Made by a program: the position numbers and the translations under genes. Shown in pieces: positions 1 through 8,723 of a stretch of 64,000 bases of DNA. Source of the stretch: Marinobacterium lutimaris (GTDB taxonomy: Bacteria > Pseudomonadota > Gammaproteobacteria > Pseudomonadales > Balneatricaceae); contig NZ_FNVQ01000002.1 in NCBI RefSeq assembly GCF_900108065.1, forward strand, positions 124,001-188,000, read 5' to 3'. Within the stretch, counting starts at the first letter, position 1, and every line of letters starts with the position of its first letter. The notes under the pieces were generated by a model. That model saw only the letters and a program-made list of their open reading frames with translations, had not been told where the DNA came from and made no database searches.

Positions 1-637
1 TGGCCTTGAGATAATCGATCAGTTTGTCGGTGTAGAAGTCGGTGGAGTAGAAATCATCCGGCAGCTCGACCGACTGGCCGTTTTCTCGGTAGGTAACCTG
101 ATCCAGTCGCGCCGGGTTGGTGGTGTTGGGTTTGAAGTGGACCGCGCCACCTTCAAACAGGGCGAACGAGCGCTCAAAACCACGGGCATCCGGCCCCTGA
201 TCCGCTCCCATCCCCAAATGCCATTTGCCGACCATGTTGGTGCTGTAGCCCGCGTCCTGCAGCAGTTCAGCCAGGGAGTGCGCCTTCTCGTTCAGGTAGC
301 CCTCATAACCGGGTTTGCCCTGATGGAAAGGCTCGTGGGGCAGCGCCTCCGCCATGGTGCCAAGGCCAGCCAGGTGGTTATCGGTACCGGACATCAGCAT
401 GGAGCGTGTCGGTGAGCAACTGGCCGCCGCATACATATTGGTCAGTTTCAGGCCTTCATCGGCGAGGCTGTCGATGCTTGGGGTTTCGATCTCGCCGCCA
501 AAGCTGCCGAGGTCCGAATAGCCTAGGTCATCAGCCAGGATCAGCAGAATATTCGGCTTTTCCGTCGCAGCCTGAACGCTGAGAGAACTGGCCATCGCCA
601 GCGCGAACATGGCACCCACCAAAGGTTTAACTGTCAT
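1..637 (-). CDS. Type I sulfatase, N-terminal part (cut by window start)
   Basis: This is the N-terminal 212 residues of a secreted or periplasmic type I sulfatase, which hydrolyses sulfate esters; the substrate is unknown. The reading frame starts at ATG 637 and is still open at base 1. A signal peptide is visible (hydrophobic FALAMASSLSVQA, cleavage near residue 23). It is followed by the alkaline-phosphatase-fold metal motif NILLILADDLGYSDLG and by CSPTR at residues 74-78, the C-x-P-x-R signature whose cysteine is converted to formylglycine. A VGKWHLG motif further in also fits the family. The first MFS gene upstream on the same strand could supply or export a substrate. Family assignment is secure; substrate is not. 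Confidence 0.92.
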   Translation of the reverse strand, partial: MTVKPLVGAMFALAMASSLSVQAATEKPNILLILADDLGYSDLGSFGGEIETPSIDSLADEGLKLTNMYAAASCSPTRSMLMSGTDNHLAGLGTMAEALPHEPFHQGKPGYEGYLNEKAHSLAELLQDAGYSTNMVGKWHLGMGADQGPDARGFERSFALFEGGAVHFKPNTTNPARLDQVTYRENGQSVELPDDFYSTDFYTDKLIDYLKA

Positions 638-663
638 TTAATCTCTACTCCATCTTGTTCTTA

Positions 664-1848
664 TTAGGTCGTTGCCGGAACCGGGGCCCGGAATCGAATC
701 AGCGTAACGCACAGCAGGGCAACCAGCAGTTGCGCCAGGCCTACGGCCAACAGCGCGCTGGTCAAAGCCACACCGATCCCACCCGTCATCGCCAGAACAA
801 CGAGGGGGCTGGCAAACTCACCACCGAAAAGGGTTGCGGTGAAACCTCCGGCGGCGCGCCCACGCTGCCTGAGTTCAACCTGTGACATGATCCGGGTAAT
901 CAGTGTCGGCAGCATAAGACCGACACCCAGCCCATTAATCAGGACCGCCAAGGTTACCAGCATATGAGTCTGAGCGAACGCCATCAGGATGCCGCCGGCA
1001 CCGGCCAGACTGAATCCGAGCATCAGCAGCGATCCGCTGGAGCGGCTGGATATCAGCCTGAACCCGAGCGCACCAAGCAATACGCCCAGCTGGTTGGCCC
1101 CCATGGTCATGCCGATATCCTGGGGCGCATCGATCTGCAGCTGGGTCAGCAGGAAACCCGCCTGCACCGGTACGATAAACAGGCTGATACCGGCCAGGAA
1201 CGAGAGCAGGTAGAGCGGCGCCAATCCGCCCCAGGGAAAGGTTTCGTCCTGCCCTGCTGCGGCCTGGGCGTGATGTTTGACTGGCTCCCACAGCAGCCAG
1301 GCCATCAACGGCAGGAAGATAAAGCCCGCCGCGTAAAGTACAAACGGGGTACGCCAGCCCTGTTCGCCCAGCACGCCGCCTACGGAGATAAACACCGCTG
1401 CAGACAACGAGGTGACCACCGCCTGCAGGGCAAAGAGTTTTTCGCGACGTTTGCCGCCGTAGTAATCACCGATCAGCGTTGTGCAGCAGGTCATGATACC
1501 CGCCTCGGCAAAGCCAAGACCTGCCCGGCTGATAACGATGCCAACGAGCGAGTCGAGCCAGAACGGCATCAGGCCGAAGATGCTGTAAACGACCATCGAT
1601 ACCAGCAGTAGACGGCGACGGCCGAAGCGGTCGGCGACTAGCCCGGCAAAGGGCGCGGTCAGTGCAATCACCAGCGCGGGAATCGTCAGAGCGATAGGGA
1701 CCAGCGCTTCCAGGCCCGGCGTACCGACAAAGTGGCTCTGCATCCGCGGCAGCACCGGTGCGATCAGCACCGCGCCGAGCACCGGCAGACAGCTGCCCAG
1801 CAGCAGCAACAGGGATTGCGGCAGACCCGCCTGACGTTCAGTGTTCAT
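664..1848 (-). CDS. MFS transporter
   Basis: A 394-residue major facilitator superfamily permease of the inner membrane with about 12 hydrophobic segments. The loop motif GLVADRFGRRRLLL between TM2 and TM3 is the MFS signature A. I start at ATG 1848 because it is preceded by AAGGAGAG at a proper distance; the frame continues 40 codons further upstream without a better start. It ends 26 bases before the sulfatase start, so the two are probably co-transcribed. Specificity cannot be read from sequence; neighbours suggest uptake or export of an aromatic or sulfated compound. Confidence 0.9.
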   Translation of the reverse strand: MNTERQAGLPQSLLLLLGSCLPVLGAVLIAPVLPRMQSHFVGTPGLEALVPIALTIPALVIALTAPFAGLVADRFGRRRLLLVSMVVYSIFGLMPFWLDSLVGIVISRAGLGFAEAGIMTCCTTLIGDYYGGKRREKLFALQAVVTSLSAAVFISVGGVLGEQGWRTPFVLYAAGFIFLPLMAWLLWEPVKHHAQAAAGQDETFPWGGLAPLYLLSFLAGISLFIVPVQAGFLLTQLQIDAPQDIGMTMGANQLGVLLGALGFRLISSRSSGSLLMLGFSLAGAGGILMAFAQTHMLVTLAVLINGLGVGLMLPTLITRIMSQVELRQRGRAAGGFTATLFGGEFASPLVVLAMTGGIGVALTSALLAVGLAQLLVALLCVTLIRFRAPVPATT

Positions 1849-1970
1849 GATTCTCTCCTTCAATACCACTGCCAGGCTGAACACTGCCCCAGCAGAAAGA
1901 TGGCGCCGAAAAAAGGGCCCAGGACGCAGCGTTCGAGGGCCTTCAAGGAAGGGGGATATATCTTGCAATC

Positions 1971-2011
1971 GGGCGGCTACAGCGCTTGTGCAGCCGGCGC
2001 TAAAGCCGCCC
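1971..2011. terminator. Large hairpin between MFS and DUF1329 genes
   Basis: GGGCGGCT (from 1971) pairs with AGCCGCCC (to 2011), and AGCGC/GCGCT pair inside it. It lies just downstream of the DUF1329 stop on the minus strand, where a transcription end would be expected. There is no convincing T-tract, so it may instead be an attenuating or mRNA-stabilising structure. Confidence 0.4.
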
Positions 2012-2023
2012 TTCTATGCCGGT

Positions 2024-3409
2024 TTAACGTACGCCCCGGCCAGCCATAATGGCGGGGTTGAACTCGGCCGCGCCGTGACGATCCACCAGGCGATAGGTGT
2101 GGTCATCGCCGACATAGAAGTTCTGTACGAACCAGGACTTGGAGGTCAGGTCATAGAAGCCACTGGTCATCGGGATGGTGCCTGGCGCCTTCGGGATCAC
2201 CGCATTCAGGGCCCAGAGGGTTTTCGCCAGCTCGCCCTGCGCATCCCAGCGGTCAGCCAGAGTGGCGGACCAGGTGTCTTCATCGATGTAGTAGCGTGAA
2301 CGTGGCAGCTGGTGACGCTCGCCCTCTTTCAGGTTCGCCTCTACCACCCAGACGCGGTGCATCTCCCAGCGTACGTGATCCGGGTTCAGGTGGTGTTTGT
2401 CGAACGCCGCTTCCGGGCTGTCCAGGTGCTGGATAGCGTTGTTGTTGTACGGAATCAGCATCTCCTGCTTGCCGATCAGCTTCCAGTCGAAACGGTCGAG
2501 ACGACCGGAGAACACGGTCAGCTCGTCAAAGGACATCACCCCGGCGGTAGCCGGCGTCGGCGTATCACAGCAGGCGTTCGGCAGCTTACGCACACGGCGC
2601 TGGCCGGTCAGGTAGACATGGGACTGGCTCTTTTCCGGGTCCACGTTGTTGCGGCCCATGATCTGTTCACCGGCACGGATCGGCGGACCGATATTTTTCA
2701 GGCGGAACAGCCAACGGTCACCATCCTTGTCGAACTCTTCCACCGAGCTATCCCGATCGTAGAAAGGCATCTGCATCACCGATTCGCCATCGGTGGTCAT
2801 CACCGATTGACCATCGGCGGTGATCAGGTAGTGGCGGAAGATCATGTCCGCCGCGAAGCCGCGCCAGAACATCAGGTGGTTCCACATCACCTCGGCCCCA
2901 TTCTCGGGAATCGGGAAGGGAATACCGGCGAAGGCGCCCTTCACCACCGGTGCACCGTTGATCTCTTCTATCGTGGCGCGGGTGGCGTTGGTAGCCGTGT
3001 TCTCATACACCCAGTCCGGAGCCTTGGCGGTACGGACAGTTGGGTACACATCGATGCGGTAAGTGTCCGGGTATAGCTCGAACATCCGCTTGGTGCCTTC
3101 GGTCAGCTTGTCGGCATACTCGGCCAGATTGGCGGCCGTAATGCTGTAAAGCGGCTTATCATCACCAAACAGATCGGGAATATCCTGCTCCGCTTCCGCT
3201 GCATCCTTGGGGGTATAACCGCCGGTCCAGGCAGGGATCAGACCATCGGCGCTGGCCGCCATCTCGGCACCCAGCGGGGTCAGGCTGTCACCCAGCTTGG
3301 CGGCTTCTTCGGCGCTGACGCCGGCCATACTCAGCTGGGCACTCAGGGAACAGACGCCGATGATGGCGACACTCAAGGCTTTGAGTTTAGTTGTAGTTAT
3401 CATGCTCAA
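2024..3409 (-). CDS. DUF1329 family envelope protein
   Basis: A 461-residue protein with an N-terminal signal peptide (residues 1-29, hydrophobic, ending SMA/G). The mature part starts GVSAEEAAKLGDSLTPLGAE, the usual opening of DUF1329 proteins, and length is normal for the family. DUF1329 proteins have a lipoprotein-carrier-like fold and are nearly always paired with a DUF1302 protein, as here (6 bases apart). The pair recurs in loci for degrading hydrophobic or aromatic compounds and is thought to act in the periplasm and outer membrane; the exact role is not established. Transcribed after the DUF1302 gene. Confidence 0.9.
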   Translation of the reverse strand: MSMITTTKLKALSVAIIGVCSLSAQLSMAGVSAEEAAKLGDSLTPLGAEMAASADGLIPAWTGGYTPKDAAEAEQDIPDLFGDDKPLYSITAANLAEYADKLTEGTKRMFELYPDTYRIDVYPTVRTAKAPDWVYENTATNATRATIEEINGAPVVKGAFAGIPFPIPENGAEVMWNHLMFWRGFAADMIFRHYLITADGQSVMTTDGESVMQMPFYDRDSSVEEFDKDGDRWLFRLKNIGPPIRAGEQIMGRNNVDPEKSQSHVYLTGQRRVRKLPNACCDTPTPATAGVMSFDELTVFSGRLDRFDWKLIGKQEMLIPYNNNAIQHLDSPEAAFDKHHLNPDHVRWEMHRVWVVEANLKEGERHQLPRSRYYIDEDTWSATLADRWDAQGELAKTLWALNAVIPKAPGTIPMTSGFYDLTSKSWFVQNFYVGDDHTYRLVDRHGAAEFNPAIMAGRGVR

Positions 3410-3415
3410 GTCCTC

Positions 3416-5071
3416 TTAGAAGGTGGTCTTGACGTAAAATGAAATGAAGTCACGGTCAGCGCGGGACTGGTCGAAGGTCAGCTCCTGCACTTCGTCACGC
3501 GCGGCTTTTTCGCTACCGTAATAGTGGGTGTACTGCAGGCCCATCTGGATATCGTTCAGGTAGGTGGCGTCGATACCCAGGCTGATATCACCGCCCTCAT
3601 CAACACCGAAGTTGCTGATGACCGAAGACTTGCCTCGCGGGAAGTAACTGATACCCACCGGAACGCTGATATCCCAGCCCGGGAACGCCTGACGATAGGT
3701 CGGGGTGTACACAACCTTTAGACCCCAGGCGTCGCGTTCTGCCTTGGAATCCAGCATTTCGGGGTTATCGGTGATACTCAGCAGGCGGTGCCAGGCCACC
3801 TCACCGACCAGGCTCGCTTCCTTGGCGATAAAAGACGGTCCCAGGGACGCCAGCATGTTCAGGTTGACATGGGCGGTGCGGCCAACCGCGTGCAGCGGAT
3901 CATCCACATAATCGGATGGACGGCTGTCGTCATGCAGCTCTACCGCGTTGGACACCAACGGCATGTCCCAGCGCAGCGAGCCCTCACCGGCAATATTGAC
4001 GTTGCCTACCGTGGTAATGAAGCTGGCACCTACGGTCTTGATATTCTCCTGATAGAGCCAGGCGTAGTGGCCCAGGTCACCCGCGGCGTAGTTGGCGCCG
4101 TATTCGTAGAGAGTCGGTGTACGAGCGTGGGTCTGCATGGCATAGAAGCCATAGTCTGTGGATTCACCGGCATAGCGCAGCTGGATACCGCCCTGGCCGG
4201 AGTCGCCCGCTTCGGCGTCGCTGGCCCGGGAGACACGTCCCAGCGGACCGGCGACGATGTTTTCGGCACCATCACCAATGATATCGGCGGTGGAGAAGTA
4301 GCTGCCCGATCCCGGCAGGCGGGTTTCCTCCCACTCCAGCTGGTAGAAGGCACCCAATGTCAGGTCATCGGTCAGCTGAAAAGTGCTGGAGAGCTGGTTA
4401 ACCGGGCGGATCAACTCCTTGAACTGAGTATTCGGTACAGAGAGCGCCTTAACCACGTCCACCGGCGCCATGACACCGGCAACGGCGTTCGCGCCAAAGA
4501 ACAGGCTCTCACCCCAAACCAGACCATGCTGACCGGCACGCACCGACAGGGCGCGATCGCCGATCAGGCCGTTCCAGTAGACGAACGCATCAAGCAGCTC
4601 GACATCGCCGCCGTGCAGATCCGCGGTCGCGTTGGTGAATTCGTTATAGGGAACAGAGGTAGCGTTGGGAGTATCCAGAAACGGAGGGATCGCCGAGCCC
4701 GGCTCGCGATCGGTTTTCTTGTGATACACATCGTCATACCAGGCGGCGCCGCTGAAGCGCGCACCGAAGTTTTTATAGCCGATATCCAGCTCTGACAGGA
4801 TATCCACGCGGTTGGAGATCAACCCCTTGTCAAAGTTCAGGTCGCCATCGTTACCGTTCAACCCGCCGGTACCGTAGATCAGCTCCTCGCTTTGATTCTC
4901 CAAACGAAACGCTGTGCTGTATTTGACGGTGTTATCCCACCGCATATACAGGTCCCTGTTACCTGTGTCGATCTCAAATGCCTGGGCGACCGGTACCCCC
5001 AGTACCAGAGCCGCTGCCAGTGTCAGCCGGAACGGCGCAGCTGGCCGGAAAACCGCCTTTTTATTGGTCAT
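3416..5071 (-). CDS. DUF1302 family outer-membrane-type protein
   Basis: A 551-residue protein starting at ATG 5071 (MTNKKAVF), with signal peptide ending VAQA/FEIDTG near residue 31. The mature sequence is rich in alternating amphipathic beta strands, with Gly/Asp/Asn turns and aromatic strand ends, and ends in a terminal aromatic residue (VKTTF), as outer-membrane beta-barrels do. DUF1302 proteins are porin-like and co-occur with DUF1329. The upstream frame extends 23 codons but lacks a better start. It heads a two-gene unit facing away from the amidohydrolase gene, with a shared 368-base intergenic region. Confidence 0.88.
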   Translation of the reverse strand: MTNKKAVFRPAAPFRLTLAAALVLGVPVAQAFEIDTGNRDLYMRWDNTVKYSTAFRLENQSEELIYGTGGLNGNDGDLNFDKGLISNRVDILSELDIGYKNFGARFSGAAWYDDVYHKKTDREPGSAIPPFLDTPNATSVPYNEFTNATADLHGGDVELLDAFVYWNGLIGDRALSVRAGQHGLVWGESLFFGANAVAGVMAPVDVVKALSVPNTQFKELIRPVNQLSSTFQLTDDLTLGAFYQLEWEETRLPGSGSYFSTADIIGDGAENIVAGPLGRVSRASDAEAGDSGQGGIQLRYAGESTDYGFYAMQTHARTPTLYEYGANYAAGDLGHYAWLYQENIKTVGASFITTVGNVNIAGEGSLRWDMPLVSNAVELHDDSRPSDYVDDPLHAVGRTAHVNLNMLASLGPSFIAKEASLVGEVAWHRLLSITDNPEMLDSKAERDAWGLKVVYTPTYRQAFPGWDISVPVGISYFPRGKSSVISNFGVDEGGDISLGIDATYLNDIQMGLQYTHYYGSEKAARDEVQELTFDQSRADRDFISFYVKTTF

Positions 5072-5204
5072 GAGAACTGAGCCCCTGTTGTTTTTTTTAA
5101 TTGGGAAATCGCCGCCAGTTCGCCAGACGCTCCCGATCACCCGGGGGTTACCGCGTCTGCCGATTCAGCGATGGGGAGAGGTTCTCTCTAAACGAGGCAT
5201 CTGA

Positions 5205-5308
5205 CCAATCGTTTATAAAAATGTAACCTATCGGTTTTACGGGTAGTAAACGCCTCTTCAAGATATCCACACAATCGATGGCTTACATGCCTATAAACGA
5301 TTTATTGG
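5205..5308. promoter_or_regulatory. Inverted CCAAT...GTTTATA sites in divergent promoter region
   Basis: The gap between the DUF1302 gene (minus) and the amidohydrolase gene (plus) carries CCAATCGTTTATA at 5205-5217 and TATAAACGATTTATTGG at 5292-5308. These are two copies of the same word in opposite orientation about 90 bases apart. This resembles paired operators for a regulator acting on both promoters. No regulator gene lies beside it. Inferred from sequence only. Confidence 0.4.
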
Positions 5309-5439
5309 ATTGTCCGTCGATTGCATAGATTTATAGCGTCTCGAATTTATTCCCGGGTCGAAGCAGCCCTGAGCTCAGGTTTTAGATCAGCTTAAGTCCT
5401 GCTGCGCCGCCCAAGATAATCATAAAAAAAGGGAACCCA

Positions 5440-6531
5440 ATGGACGCCATCCAACTGCATATCTGCGACTCCCGCTGTCCTCCCTCCTGTTCGCTGGCAA
5501 ACAAGGCGCAACAAGCGGTTAACCAGCGCTCCCGGGCGGTTCAGGTTATCGATCTGCACTGCCACGTATTTGTACCCGATGTCGAAAGGCTGACTGCTCA
5601 GGAAGAGCGGCGCCGTCAGGAAAACGCCCGCATGCGGCTGACCACCGGCGAAGCCTCATCCCAATACAACGATGAGCGGATGCTGCCCGACATCGCCGGC
5701 AAGCTGGTTGACCCGGGCGCCCGGCTGGAAGATATGGAACGCCTGGGGATCGACCTGCAGGTGCTCAGCCCATCCCCCAGCCACTACTGCTACTGGGCGG
5801 ATGAAACACTGGCCGAAGCGCTGGTGGATGTACAGAACAACGCTATCCTGTCGCTGATCGATCAGTATCCTGAGAAGTTCAGCGGCTTCTGTGCGCTCTC
5901 GTTACAACATCCGGAGCTGGCCGTTGCCCAGCTGGAAACAGCGGTCAAGAACGGCTTTCGTGGCGCAGAGATCTCCACCCACGTGGAAGGCACCCCGCTT
6001 AGCTCGCCTGCTTTAGAGCCGCTCTGGGCCTGCGCGGAAAAGCTCGGCGCGGTGATCTTTATCCACCCCTTTGGGGCCGACCTGGGCGATCGCCTGGACA
6101 CCCATTATCTGTCCAATGTGATCGGCCAGCCGCTGGAAACCACCATTGCGCTGTCACAGCTGATCTTCGGCGGCGTATTCGACCGCTATCCGAATCTGAA
6201 GATACTGGCGGCCCACAGCGGCGGCTACCTGCCCTTCTACCCGGAACGCAGCAATCATGGTTATCGGGTGCGCCCGGAAGCACAGACGATGAAGTATGCA
6301 CCCAGCGAATACCTGCGCCGCATCTGGTTCGATACGCTGGTCTATACACCGGAAGCGGTTCAGGCGCTGATCAATTCAGTCGGCGTGGATCAGGTGGTGG
6401 TGGGCACGGATTACCCGTTCGATATGGGCGCCTACGATATTCACGCACTGGTGAATGAGCTGACGGAACTCAGCCCGGAGGAGCGGGAGAAGATTCTCTC
6501 AAACAACGCCAAGCGACTGCTTGGGCTTTAA
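5440..6531 (+). CDS. Amidohydrolase, ACMSD/decarboxylase type
   Basis: A 363-residue metal-dependent TIM-barrel amidohydrolase of the 2-amino-3-carboxymuconate semialdehyde decarboxylase/gamma-resorcylate decarboxylase group. The first metal site is DLHCHVF (His40, His42). Further metal and active-site motifs are FIHPFG, AAHSGGY and the C-terminal VVVGTDYPF aspartate. Members decarboxylate aromatic acids or ring-cleavage products, which fits the neighbouring catabolic genes. It is the only plus-strand gene of the region. An unusual Cys-rich N-terminus (three Cys in residues 9-17) precedes the barrel; a start closer to the barrel is possible. AGGGAA precedes ATG 5440. Confidence 0.87.
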   Translation: MDAIQLHICDSRCPPSCSLANKAQQAVNQRSRAVQVIDLHCHVFVPDVERLTAQEERRRQENARMRLTTGEASSQYNDERMLPDIAGKLVDPGARLEDMERLGIDLQVLSPSPSHYCYWADETLAEALVDVQNNAILSLIDQYPEKFSGFCALSLQHPELAVAQLETAVKNGFRGAEISTHVEGTPLSSPALEPLWACAEKLGAVIFIHPFGADLGDRLDTHYLSNVIGQPLETTIALSQLIFGGVFDRYPNLKILAAHSGGYLPFYPERSNHGYRVRPEAQTMKYAPSEYLRRIWFDTLVYTPEAVQALINSVGVDQVVVGTDYPFDMGAYDIHALVNELTELSPEEREKILSNNAKRLLGL

Positions 6532-6539
6532 ATCCGGAC

Positions 6540-6570
6540 CGAGGACGGTAGTTATCAACTGCCGTCCTCG
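6540..6570. terminator. Bidirectional terminator-like hairpin
   Basis: Near-perfect inverted repeat: CGAGGACGG then AGTT, loop ATC, AACT then CCGTCCTCG, with one T-G mismatch in the stem. It sits between the convergent amidohydrolase and FAH genes, where a shared terminator is expected. No long T-tract. A direct repeat GATGCCTTCA x2 follows. Confidence 0.6.
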
Positions 6571-6587
6571 ATGCCTTCAAGATGCCT

Positions 6588-7724
6588 TCAGAGCGCTTTA
6601 CAGCGGTTGCGCATCACACCAATTCCGCTGATCTCCCCTTCCAGGCAATCGCCATCCCGCAGGAAACGACCATAGTGACTGCCATTACCGGACGGAGAAC
6701 CGGTAATCAGGATATCGCCCGGTAGCAGGCGGATGCGGGAGCTCAGATAAGCGATCAGCTTCGCCACCGGGAAGATCATGTCCGAGCAGCCCTCATCCTG
6801 CATCACCGCGCCATTCAGGCTCAGTTTGACATGCAGATGCTGTGGATCACCGATCTGCGATGCCGGCACTATAAACGGCCCCATGGGGTTGTAGGTCGGT
6901 AACCCTTTGCCCATCACCCAGTCGGTACCGATCGCTTTCATATCGGTACGGTGGATCAGCTCACGGTTGGAGATATCGTTGATGATGGTATAGCCAGCGA
7001 CATAGTTGAGCGCCTCGGCTTCGCTAACCTGAAAGGTCTCCTTCCCGATCACCACCGCCAGCTCCAACTCCCAGTCCGGCTGCTCAACGTCGGGCTGCAG
7101 CAGGATGTCATCATAAGGCCCGCAGATAGATCCCACAGGCTGAGTGAAGACGTAGGGCTCGCCGTGTTTGATCCGCTCGTCCATCGCCTGCTCAGCGGCG
7201 CGACGGGTCTCCTCCTTGGACAGATTCTGCAGCCCAGGGTCCCGCCCCTGATCCACGATCAGATCGATGACATGCTTGCGGTAATTAGCGCCTGCACAGA
7301 AAAACTGGCGTGGGTTTTCGATCGGAGCGTGTACGCGAAGATGCTGCAGAGAGACCCAGGGTAAACTCGGCGTGGCGAGCTCAAGGTCAGCGTATAGCGC
7401 CGGCATCACGGCTTCGAGCGCTACCCGATTTAACTCCCAATGATCGAGAAGATTCCGCATGGAATCAACGGCATAAAGCGGTTTAGCCAGGTTATGGCAG
7501 AACGGCAACAGCGCCTGGAGCGCGACCATGCGTTCGCCCAGAACAATACCGGGAAAAGCAGGAGAACCCGCCACTGAAAACGTACCTAGCGCATAGCCTA
7601 GAGACGAAGAGCAATCTGGAGATAAAGAGTAATCTAGAGACAAAGGAGCAGCCTTATTATGTTTTGTTTTGCGCTCTTGGCACACTGTATCGGTACAATG
7701 GCCATCTGTTAGAAGCTTAAACAA
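6588..7724 (-). CDS. Fumarylacetoacetate hydrolase (FAH) family protein
   Basis: A protein of up to 378 residues with the FAH fold; members hydrolyse acylpyruvates or decarboxylate ring-cleavage products using a divalent metal. Visible are the N-terminal subdomain (ALGTFSVAGSPAFPGIVLGE), the linker RQFFCAGANYRKH, the metal-binding region (WELELAVVIGKE with its acidic residues) and the late LLPGDILITGSPSG. The start is uncertain. ATG 7724 gives about 40 unmatched residues, partly encoded by three imperfect 18-base repeats. A TTG near 7645 behind TAAGG is an alternative. It is separated from the SDR gene upstream by 42 bases and ends the catabolic operon. Confidence 0.87.
   Translation of the reverse strand: MFKLLTDGHCTDTVCQERKTKHNKAAPLSLDYSLSPDCSSSLGYALGTFSVAGSPAFPGIVLGERMVALQALLPFCHNLAKPLYAVDSMRNLLDHWELNRVALEAVMPALYADLELATPSLPWVSLQHLRVHAPIENPRQFFCAGANYRKHVIDLIVDQGRDPGLQNLSKEETRRAAEQAMDERIKHGEPYVFTQPVGSICGPYDDILLQPDVEQPDWELELAVVIGKETFQVSEAEALNYVAGYTIINDISNRELIHRTDMKAIGTDWVMGKGLPTYNPMGPFIVPASQIGDPQHLHVKLSLNGAVMQDEGCSDMIFPVAKLIAYLSSRIRLLPGDILITGSPSGNGSHYGRFLRDGDCLEGEISGIGVMRNRCKAL
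7590..7643. repeat. Three imperfect 18-bp tandem repeats
   Basis: Units 7590-7607, 7608-7625 and 7626-7643 share the pattern AGAGYAATCTRGAGAYAA (first unit most diverged). They lie at the 5' end of the FAH gene and either encode a short N-terminal repeat or form a leader if translation starts later. Confidence 0.7.
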
Positions 7725-7766
7725 TAATCCGGTTATCGGCCCATGCCAAGCGCCACTCCCGCCCTT

Positions 7767-8723
7767 TTAGACGAGACTGACCGACTGAACAACCTGTTGG
7801 TCCAGCGTGCGACGAATCAGGCTTTGCAGATCGCCATCATGTTTGAAACCCGCCGCCAAGGCAGCGCCGGACTCCAGCTCTGGAAAGCGTCCAAACACTG
7901 CTTCCAGCGCGTCATCGGGCTGGTATTCAACCAGCGCGGTACGGTTATCACCAAAGCGTTTGGCAAGCGCCTCTACCACGTCGGCAACGGTGAGCCTGAG
8001 CACCGGCAGGGTGTAATCGCAGCGCTGTTGCCAGGCTGGATCGCGATCGGTCACGGCGTGAATCAGGTTATCCACACAGCAACCCACCGACATCCACCAG
8101 GCCACCGCATCCGGCGACACCGGGCAGATCATCGGCTCACCCGCAGACAGTTTCCAGAACAGGTCGCTCATAAATGCGGAGCGCAGCCCCGACGGCTGGG
8201 GCGGCCTGGCAACGATACCGGGCAGGCGCAGAATACGGGCTTCGATCCAGCCACGCCGGTGATAGTCCTTCACCAGCACCTCGACAGCCAGCTTCTGCGC
8301 GCCGTAGCTCAGGCTCGGATTCATGGTTGAGTCATCGGTCACCGGATCCGGCATCGGCGCGCCATAAACGGCGATGGAGCTGGAGAACAGGAACACTGGG
8401 CACAACCCCTGGCAACGGACTAGCTCCAGCATAGCCAGGGTGGCGCGCAGGTTCACATCCAGACCGAGCTCATAGTGTTCTTCGGCAGCGCCACCGGGAA
8501 TACTGGCCAGGTGATAGATCACCTCCGGCCTGCTGGCAAACGCCTGCTTCAGCACCCCGGTATCGACAATACTACCGCTGACCGCAGTTATGCGCGGATC
8601 ATCCGGTAAACCGTCCACCGAGCAGTCCACGACGGTGAGCAGCTCTATCGACCGATCCTTCAGCAAACGGTTAACCAACGCTCGACCGACAAAGCCGTTA
8701 CCGCCGGTGACCAGCACCTTCAT
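7767..8723 (-). CDS. NAD-dependent epimerase/dehydratase (D-erythronate dehydrogenase-like)
   Basis: A 318-residue extended short-chain dehydrogenase. The Rossmann motif TGGNGFVGRAL is at residues 7-17, followed by the LASIPGG segment, the catalytic Ser in FSSSIAVYG, and YGAQK giving the YxxxK tyrosine/lysine pair. Overall features (SIPGGAAE, PGIVARPP, AFMSDLFW) resemble the DenD type that oxidises D-erythronate, but in this operon it more likely oxidises or isomerises a pathway intermediate. Its start overlaps the stop of the upstream FAH gene by 4 bases, indicating translational coupling. Confidence 0.85.
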   Translation of the reverse strand: MKVLVTGGNGFVGRALVNRLLKDRSIELLTVVDCSVDGLPDDPRITAVSGSIVDTGVLKQAFASRPEVIYHLASIPGGAAEEHYELGLDVNLRATLAMLELVRCQGLCPVFLFSSSIAVYGAPMPDPVTDDSTMNPSLSYGAQKLAVEVLVKDYHRRGWIEARILRLPGIVARPPQPSGLRSAFMSDLFWKLSAGEPMICPVSPDAVAWWMSVGCCVDNLIHAVTDRDPAWQQRCDYTLPVLRLTVADVVEALAKRFGDNRTALVEYQPDDALEAVFGRFPELESGAALAAGFKHDGDLQSLIRRTLDQQVVQSVSLV

